Source: Rhizobium viscosum
Lineage (GTDB): Bacteria; Pseudomonadota; Alphaproteobacteria; Rhizobiales; Rhizobiaceae
Assembly: GCF_014873945.1 (NCBI RefSeq)
Contig: NZ_JADBEC010000001.1
Coordinates: 2,807,001-2,871,000, forward strand
DNA: 64,000 nt
Reading direction: 5' to 3'
The notes below the pieces were generated by a model. It saw nothing but the letters and a program-made list of their open reading frames with translations. It had not been told where the DNA came from and searched no databases. The number at the start of each line of letters is the position of its first letter. Position 1 is the stretch's first letter. This document shows, piece by piece, positions 59,007-64,000 of the stretch. A program made the position numbers and the translations under genes.

Positions 59007-60620
59007 ATGACGACATGCGATTATATCATCGTCGGCGCCGGCTCGGCCGGCTGCATTCTGGCGGCACGCCTCAGCGAAAGCGGCAGGCACAATGTGCTGC
59101 TGATCGAGGCCGGCGGCAACGACAGTTCGCCGTGGTTTCGCATCCCAGTCGGCTATGCGCGCTCCTATTACGATCCGAAGGTCAACTGGATGTATTGGAG
59201 CGAGCCGGAAGCCGCACTCAACGGCCGCCGGATCTACGCGCCGCGCGGCAAGGTGCAGGGTGGTTCGGGCTCCATCAATGCGATGATCTTCGTGCGTGGA
59301 TCCGCCGATGATTTCGATGACTGGAAGGCCGCCGGCAATCTCGGCTGGGGCTATGAAGATGTGCTGCCCTTCTTCCGCAAGCTGGAAACCCATGCCGGCG
59401 GCGAGAGCAAATATCATGGCGCCGGCGGTCCGATCCATGTGACGCCGATGCGCGGCCAGTCGCATGCCATCACCGATCGTTTCCTGGAGGCGTGCGCCGA
59501 ATTGCAGCTGCCGCTGAATGCGGATTTCAACGGCGAAAACATCGAAGGCGCCGGCATCTACGACATCAATACACGCAACGGCGTGCGCTCGTCTTCGTCG
59601 CTCGCCTATCTGCGGCCGGCGCTCGGGCGGCCCAATCTCGCGATCCTGCGCAACAGCCGGGTGCGCCGGGTGATCGTCGATGCGGAGGCGCGTGCCACAG
59701 GCGTCGAGGTGATCGGCGCGGGCGGTATCACCAGCTATGCGGCACGGCAGGAGGTTATCCTCTCGGCAGGTGCGGTCGATACGCCGAAGCTCCTGCAGCT
59801 TTCCGGCATCGGTGATGGCGCACATCTGCAATCCCTTGGCATTCCGCTCGTCCGGCATCTGCCGGCGGTGGGCAAGAATCTGCAGGATCATCTCTGCGCC
59901 AGTTTCTACTATCGTTCCACCGTGCCGACGCTGAATGACGAACTCGGCACGATCTTCGGGCAGGCGCGTCAGGCCCTGCGTTACATCCTGACGCGACGGG
60001 GGCCGCTGGCGCTCAGTGTCAATCAGGCTGGCGCCTTCCTGCGCGGCAGCCCGGAGGAAGAGCGGCCGAATATCCAGCTCTATTTCAATCCGCTCTCCTA
60101 TCGCATTCCGACCGATCCGAAGGCGGGATTGAAGCCTGAGCCCTATTCGGGCTTTCTGCTGGCCTTCAACTCGTGCCGGCCGACGAGCCGCGGCAGTGTC
60201 AGTATCGTCTCGCCTGAATTGACAGATGCGCCGCAGATCAGGCCGAACTATCTCGGCACCGTTCATGACGAGGAAGAGGTGATCCAGGGCAGCCGGCTGG
60301 TGCGGCGTATCATGGAGGCGCCGGCGCTGCGGGCGATTACCGAAATGGAGATGCCGCCTTCAGTGGAAGCCCAGACCGATGAGGAACTGCTTAGCTATTT
60401 CCGCGGCAATTCCGGTTCGATCTACCATCTCTGCGGATCGGCAGCGATGGGCCCGGACGCCTCGTCGTCCGTGGTCGATGCATCGCTCAAGGTGCACGGC
60501 ATCAATGGGCTCAGGATCGTCGATGCTTCGGTCTTCCCGAATATCACGGCGGGCAATATCAATGCGCCGACGATGATGGTGGCGGAGAGGGGCGCGGCGA
60601 TGATCCTCGCCGCTGCCTGA
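59007..60620 (+). CDS. GMC-family FAD oxidoreductase (choline-dehydrogenase-like)
   Basis: A 537-residue flavoprotein. The FAD motif is DYIIVGAGSAGCILAARLSE at the N-terminus. GMC signature 1 lies in PRGKVQGGSGSINAM, and the second in the GAVDTPKLLQLSGIG stretch. The active-site histidine is in SIYHLCGSAAMG, with the partner Asn in TAGNINAPTMM. It oxidises an alcohol to an aldehyde, which the aldehyde dehydrogenase of the same unit could take further. It starts 8 bases after the enolase-superfamily gene. Confidence 0.89.
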   Translation: MTTCDYIIVGAGSAGCILAARLSESGRHNVLLIEAGGNDSSPWFRIPVGYARSYYDPKVNWMYWSEPEAALNGRRIYAPRGKVQGGSGSINAMIFVRGSADDFDDWKAAGNLGWGYEDVLPFFRKLETHAGGESKYHGAGGPIHVTPMRGQSHAITDRFLEACAELQLPLNADFNGENIEGAGIYDINTRNGVRSSSSLAYLRPALGRPNLAILRNSRVRRVIVDAEARATGVEVIGAGGITSYAARQEVILSAGAVDTPKLLQLSGIGDGAHLQSLGIPLVRHLPAVGKNLQDHLCASFYYRSTVPTLNDELGTIFGQARQALRYILTRRGPLALSVNQAGAFLRGSPEEERPNIQLYFNPLSYRIPTDPKAGLKPEPYSGFLLAFNSCRPTSRGSVSIVSPELTDAPQIRPNYLGTVHDEEEVIQGSRLVRRIMEAPALRAITEMEMPPSVEAQTDEELLSYFRGNSGSIYHLCGSAAMGPDASSSVVDASLKVHGINGLRIVDASVFPNITAGNINAPTMMVAERGAAMILAAA

Positions 60621-60629
60621 AAACCGGTC

Positions 60630-61106
60630 TCAGTGTCTGTGGATCGGATCGATCCACGGCACATTCTCCGGCTTTTCGACCGGCTCAATATCGAGGTTGA
60701 CGACGACGGGTTCCTGGCCTGAGCGCACGAGTACGCATTCCAGCGTCTCGTCGCGGCTGGCATTGATTTCCTGATGCGGCACGAAGGGCGGCACATAGAT
60801 GAAATCGCCGGGGCCGGCTTCGGCGGTGAATTCGAGATGCTCTCCCCAGCGCATGCGAGCCTTGCCCTTCACCACATAGATGATGCTCTCGAGATCGCCG
60901 TGATGATGGGCGCCAGTCTTGGCATTGGCATGGATCGTCACCGTGCCGGCCCAGATCTTCTCGGCGCCGGCGCGCGCATTATTGATGGCGGTCGCGCGGT
61001 TCATGCCCGGTGTCTGGGCGGTATTCGGATCGAGCGCATTGCCGGGAATGACTTTCACGCCATGTTCGCGCCAGTCGATATGTTTGTGATCGTGATCGTC
61101 GCTCAT
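60630..61106 (-). CDS. Cupin-domain protein
   Basis: A 158-residue single-cupin protein. The metal site is in AKTGAHHHGDLESIIYV (two His and Glu), with the second cupin block GDFIYVPPFVPHQEIN supplying another histidine. It is convergent with the GMC gene (9-base gap) and transcribed away from the LacI gene. Such proteins range from isomerases to storage proteins; a sugar or keto-acid role fits the neighbourhood but is not shown. Confidence 0.82.
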   Translation of the reverse strand: MSDDHDHKHIDWREHGVKVIPGNALDPNTAQTPGMNRATAINNARAGAEKIWAGTVTIHANAKTGAHHHGDLESIIYVVKGKARMRWGEHLEFTAEAGPGDFIYVPPFVPHQEINASRDETLECVLVRSGQEPVVVNLDIEPVEKPENVPWIDPIHRH

Positions 61107-61299
61107 GCTGCTCCTCCTGCTTTTGATGGCAATCTAGATAAGGCGAGGCCAGCGGCCAAGAGCTGCTGGCTGGCATTGCGGCGAAAAGGGCTGGTGGCGC
61201 CGGTTTCAGTGCCATGAAAGTGGATGATTGCAAGTTTCCGATAGCGAAGATGCGCCTCTCTGCGCTATCACGCCATGACAGGTTGGAAAGCGCTCGAAT

Positions 61300-62301
61300 A
61301 TGACACAAAACATTGGCCGCGATACCGCTCCGACAATTGCCGATGTTGCAAAGCTGGCAGGAGTGTCGCGAGCGGTTGCGAGCCGGGCGCTCTCCAACGA
61401 GCCGCGGCCGGTTTCTGCCGACAAGCGCGAACGAGTGGTCGAGGCGGCCGCCCGGCTCGGCTACAAGCCGAACCTTCTGGCGCAGAGCCTGACGACCAAG
61501 ACGGTCAATCTCATCGCCGTGGTCGTCAATCACATCCATGATCTCTCGGACCTCGATCTTTTCGACCGGCTGCTCGACCAGATCCAGTCGATCGGCAAAC
61601 AGGTCATCATGATCCGCATCGGCTCGGTCGCCCGCGTCGAGGAGTTCCTGCGCAACGGCGTTGCCTATCATGTCGATGCGGCGCTGGTCTTTTCGGATTT
61701 TGCGGATGCGCCGACCGTCAGGCGCATGTTCCGCTCCGATCTCGTCGTCATGCTGAACGGTCTGCATGACGATCTCTCGCCCGTCGTCATGCCCGACGAG
61801 GGCAGCGGTATTGCCGAAGCCGTCGCCAATGCGGCGAAGAAGGGCGTGAAGCGGGCGGGTCTCGTCACCGGCCGTTCGTCCTCGCCGATGGAACAGGCGC
61901 GTATCGGCTTTTACAGACAGGCCTTCACGAAGAATGGCATAGAGCTGGTGCACACAGTGCAAGGCGACTATTCCTATGAGAGCGGGCATGCGGCGGCAAA
62001 GGAACTGGCTGGCGCTGATTGTCCGGATGCGATCTTCTGCACGTCAGATGCGATGGCCATGGGCATTCTCGATGTCTGCCGCGCCGATTTTCCCGGCAAC
62101 CGGCCGACACGTTTCCGGCTCTATGGTTTCGACAATCTCTCGCTCACCGATTTCGACGCCTATCCGATTTCCTCGATCGGCTACGACAAGAGTGTCTATG
62201 TCGAGCACATCGTGGATTTCATCGCAAATCCTGGCGATTTTCACCCCGGCCAGCCACCGGTCATCGTGCCGACAACCTATTTTCCGCGCCTGACCGCCTG
62301 A
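61300..62301 (+). CDS. LacI-family transcriptional regulator
   Basis: A 333-residue LacI-type repressor. The HTH and hinge are at residues 11-68 (TIADVAKLAGVSRAVASRAL, then YKPNLLAQSL). The periplasmic-binding-like effector domain shows VNLIAVVVNHIHD and DAIFCTSDAMAMGILD. GGAAAG is about 10 bases before the ATG. It is divergent from the cupin gene and probably controls it or the enzymes upstream. No convincing LacI operator palindrome was found, only a short AGCGCT centre at 61287-61292. Confidence 0.88.
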   Translation: MTQNIGRDTAPTIADVAKLAGVSRAVASRALSNEPRPVSADKRERVVEAAARLGYKPNLLAQSLTTKTVNLIAVVVNHIHDLSDLDLFDRLLDQIQSIGKQVIMIRIGSVARVEEFLRNGVAYHVDAALVFSDFADAPTVRRMFRSDLVVMLNGLHDDLSPVVMPDEGSGIAEAVANAAKKGVKRAGLVTGRSSSPMEQARIGFYRQAFTKNGIELVHTVQGDYSYESGHAAAKELAGADCPDAIFCTSDAMAMGILDVCRADFPGNRPTRFRLYGFDNLSLTDFDAYPISSIGYDKSVYVEHIVDFIANPGDFHPGQPPVIVPTTYFPRLTA

Positions 62302-62324
62302 TAGAAATGACCTCCTGATAGCAA

Positions 62325-62348
62325 ACAGGCCGCCCGAAGGCGGCCTGT
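62325..62348. terminator. Convergent-gene hairpin terminator
   Basis: ACAGGCCGCC and GGCGGCCTGT form a perfect 10-base stem with a CGAA tetraloop between the LacI and binding-protein stops. There is no T-run on either strand. Confidence 0.6.
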
Positions 62349-62358
62349 GAGGATCATC

Positions 62359-63150
62359 CTACCACTGCGGGTTCAGAGCCGGCGGGTTGGCTTCTGCGCC
62401 CCACCACTTCTTGTAATTGGCTTCATAAGCGCCCGACTGGATGTAGTCGGAAACGAACATGTCGAGCCAGCGGACGAATTCCGGATCGCCCTTGGCGACA
62501 GCCATGCCGATCGGGTCGTTGGAATAGAGGCCGGCGAGCGTAACCAGCGTCGGGTTCTTGGTGGCGAGATAGTCGAGCAGCGAGGAATCTTCGATCGCAG
62601 CATCGACGCGCTTCTGCTGGAGCTGCAGTACGCCATCGGGAGCGAACTGGTCGACATAGACGAGCTGCGCATCCGGAACGGCGGACTTGAGGAATGTCTC
62701 GCCCGTCGTACCACGGCCGACGACGACCTTCTTGCCCGAGAGATCCTTCAGTTCCTTGATGCCGGCGTCCTTCTGGACGATGACGCGCAGGCCGGCGCGG
62801 TTATAGGGGATCGAGAAGTCGACGACCTTGGCGCGCTCGAGCGTGGCAGAGGTATTGGCGATCGCCACGTCGATCTGGCCGGAAACCAGCATGGAGATGC
62901 GCGCATCGCCCGAGACGTCGGTGAATTCGACCGGTACGCCGAGCTTTTCGGCCAGACGGTTGGCGACATCGACGTCGTAACCGACGGGGTTGTTCTGCGC
63001 GTCGCGGAAACCGATCGGCTCGCCGCCAAGCGATACGCCGATGCGCACGACGCCGCGTGAGCGGATGTCGTCGAGCATGCCGGCAAAGGACGGAAGCGCA
63101 GAGCCGGCAACGACGGCCAGCGCGGCAATGGCTGTGAGAATGCGTTTCAT
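62359..63150 (-). CDS. Amino-acid-type ABC substrate-binding protein
   Basis: A 263-residue SBP family 3 protein with a signal peptide ending PSFAG (about residue 24). The mature part shows RSRGVVRIGVSLGGEPIGF, VGYDVDVANRLAEKLG and the DAAIEDSSLLDYL region. These proteins bind polar amino acids or similar small ligands. It follows the asparaginase-family gene by 22 bases on the same strand, so an amide amino acid or aspartyl compound is a reasonable guess. Permease and ATPase genes are not in the window. Confidence 0.87.
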   Translation of the reverse strand: MKRILTAIAALAVVAGSALPSFAGMLDDIRSRGVVRIGVSLGGEPIGFRDAQNNPVGYDVDVANRLAEKLGVPVEFTDVSGDARISMLVSGQIDVAIANTSATLERAKVVDFSIPYNRAGLRVIVQKDAGIKELKDLSGKKVVVGRGTTGETFLKSAVPDAQLVYVDQFAPDGVLQLQQKRVDAAIEDSSLLDYLATKNPTLVTLAGLYSNDPIGMAVAKGDPEFVRWLDMFVSDYIQSGAYEANYKKWWGAEANPPALNPQW

Positions 63151-63172
63151 GGTTCCATTTCCCTCTTCTTGT

Positions 63173-64000
63173 TTATGCCTGTTTCGCGGCCCGAAGTTCC
63201 GGTTCGGGCATCGAGTCCTCCCAGAGCCAGTAGCGGATTTCGCCCTCGCATCTGAAATTCACGACCTCATGGTTGCCCTTGGCATCGACAGCATGGATGA
63301 CCACGCCGGCCAGGAAACCGGAGGACAGTTCATTGAGTTCCTCGACCGCCAGCTTGACGGCGTCGGAAAGCGAATAGCCGAATTTGAGCGCCAGGACGAC
63401 GGTGCGTGCGGTCGAGCAGCGCATGGTCATCTCACCGGTATGGGTGCAGGCCGCCGCGCCATAACGGCTGTCGGCATAGAAGCCGGCGCCGGGAATAGGG
63501 CTATCGCCGAGGCGGCCGGGATATTTCCAGGCCCAGCCGGACGTGGAGGTCGCGGCGTGGATGCCGCGTGTGGGGTCGGCGGACAGGAAGACGGTCGTGT
63601 CGCGTACACGCTCCGGGTCGGTGATGGTGCGGCTGAGCGGCGCCAACGGGATATCGGGAAATTTCGCCAGTTCCTCCGGTGACAGTTCCTTTTCCAGGCG
63701 CTCCCACCAGACGCGCTTGCTGTCTTCGAAGAGCACGTCATCTTCGGAGAAACCGATTTCACTGGCAAAGCGGCGAGCGCCATCGCCGGTCAGCATCACA
63801 TGCGGCAGGCGCTTCATGACTTCGTGGGCGAGGCGAGCGACCGGCAGCGTATTCGGCACGGCGCCGACAGTGCCGACATCGCGGGTGTTGCCATCCATGA
63901 CGGCGCCGTCGAGTTCCATATTGCCGAGCATGTTCGGCCAGCCGCCGTAACCGACGCTACGGACCCGGACTTCGCTTTCCACCTTGCTGATGCCGGCGAC
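63173..64000 (-). CDS. Asparaginase-2/aspartylglucosaminidase family Ntn hydrolase (5' end cut by window edge)
   Basis: 276 codons of a threonine-type N-terminal-nucleophile hydrolase are visible; the start lies beyond base 64000. After autocleavage the new N-terminal Thr would be the one in VRDTTVFLSAD (between D and T). The HAATSTSGWAWKYPGRLGDSPIPGAG region, read in parts, matches aspartylglucosaminidase. The upstream alpha part has the GYGGWPNMLG and MDGNTRDVGTVG blocks. It probably releases aspartate or ammonia from asparagine-linked or isoaspartyl compounds. It is upstream of the amino-acid binding protein gene. Confidence 0.87.
   Translation of the reverse strand, partial: VAGISKVESEVRVRSVGYGGWPNMLGNMELDGAVMDGNTRDVGTVGAVPNTLPVARLAHEVMKRLPHVMLTGDGARRFASEIGFSEDDVLFEDSKRVWWERLEKELSPEELAKFPDIPLAPLSRTITDPERVRDTTVFLSADPTRGIHAATSTSGWAWKYPGRLGDSPIPGAGFYADSRYGAAACTHTGEMTMRCSTARTVVLALKFGYSLSDAVKLAVEELNELSSGFLAGVVIHAVDAKGNHEVVNFRCEGEIRYWLWEDSMPEPELRAAKQA

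Noticed and set aside
58920..60266. A 448-codon open frame on the minus strand
   Set aside because: Antisense shadow of the GMC oxidoreductase, whose FAD and active-site motifs are intact.
61280..61299. LacI operator before the lacI gene
   Set aside because: Only the AGCGCT centre is symmetric; the flanks do not extend the palindrome enough.
1..64000. CRISPR array, prophage, insertion sequence or toxin-antitoxin pair
   Set aside because: I saw no regularly spaced repeats, no transposase or integrase motifs and no typical small toxin-antitoxin gene pair.

Overview
This window is a bacterial chromosome, chromid or plasmid segment from an alphaproteobacterium of the Rhizobiaceae (Rhizobium/Agrobacterium-like). 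The reasons are an ExoY/ExoF/ExoP-type exopolysaccharide locus, many LysR/GntR/LacI-controlled catabolic operons with ABC transporters, FixJ-like response regulators, short palindromic repeats of the type common in Rhizobium, and GC-rich coding with AT-rich promoters. I saw no rRNA, tRNA, CRISPR array, insertion sequence or phage gene. Replicon type and species cannot be told from the sequence alone.

Layout. (1) 1-11.3 kb: a surface-polysaccharide locus. exoY, a Wzc/ExoP-like co-polymerase without a usable Walker A, a GT2 glycosyltransferase and exoF (cut by the window edge) run leftward. A Crp/Fnr regulator, two GT4 glycosyltransferases, a Wzx-type flippase and a secreted GH16 glycanase run rightward. 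(2) 11.3-15.7 kb: a LysR-controlled group (atypical SDR, RraA-like, DapA-like, D-2-hydroxyacid dehydrogenase). (3) 15.8-27.5 kb: an aromatic-acid island. It holds a tandem-HTH LysR regulator, MetF, a VOC extradiol dioxygenase, GalB-GalC-GalD, a DUF1932 dehydrogenase, a YciI-like protein, LigB-LigA, an alpha/beta hydrolase, a GntR/FCD regulator and a LigM/DesA-type tetrahydrofolate-dependent O-demethylase. (4) 27.7-33.6 kb: a MurA paralogue with Asp in place of the catalytic Cys, then a livKHMGF transporter. (5) 33.9-41.2 kb: PPK2, a PotABCD-type transporter, a GntR regulator and mannonate dehydratase. (6) 41.2-46.7 kb: an ACT protein, a frameshifted GntR gene, a LuxR-type protein lacking the AHL-contact residues, a small ORF, two response regulators, a histidine kinase and a candidate multi-hairpin small RNA. 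(7) 47.1-64 kb: an aldo/keto reductase, a formaldehyde-activating-enzyme homologue, aldehyde dehydrogenases, a peptide-type ABC transporter, an enolase-superfamily enzyme, a GMC oxidoreductase, a cupin, a LacI regulator, an amino-acid binding protein and a truncated asparaginase-family gene.

Most notable: the perfect 10-bp palindrome ATGTATACAT occurs four times, in front of metF, the hydrolase-ligA-ligB operon, the O-demethylase and livK. It ties O-demethylation, ring cleavage and an ABC importer into one probable regulon of the FCD-type GntR protein encoded in the middle. The proposed flow is methoxylated aromatic acid (vanillate, syringate or 3-O-methylgallate) -> THF-dependent demethylation, with MetF recycling methyl-THF -> extradiol ring opening by LigAB -> 4-oxalomesaconate -> GalD/GalB/GalC -> pyruvate plus oxaloacetate. 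LigC and LigI are not recognisable here, which favours a gallate-type substrate or replacement of those steps by the DUF1932 dehydrogenase and the alpha/beta hydrolase. All coordinates and motifs were read by eye; family names rest on recognised motifs, not on searches.
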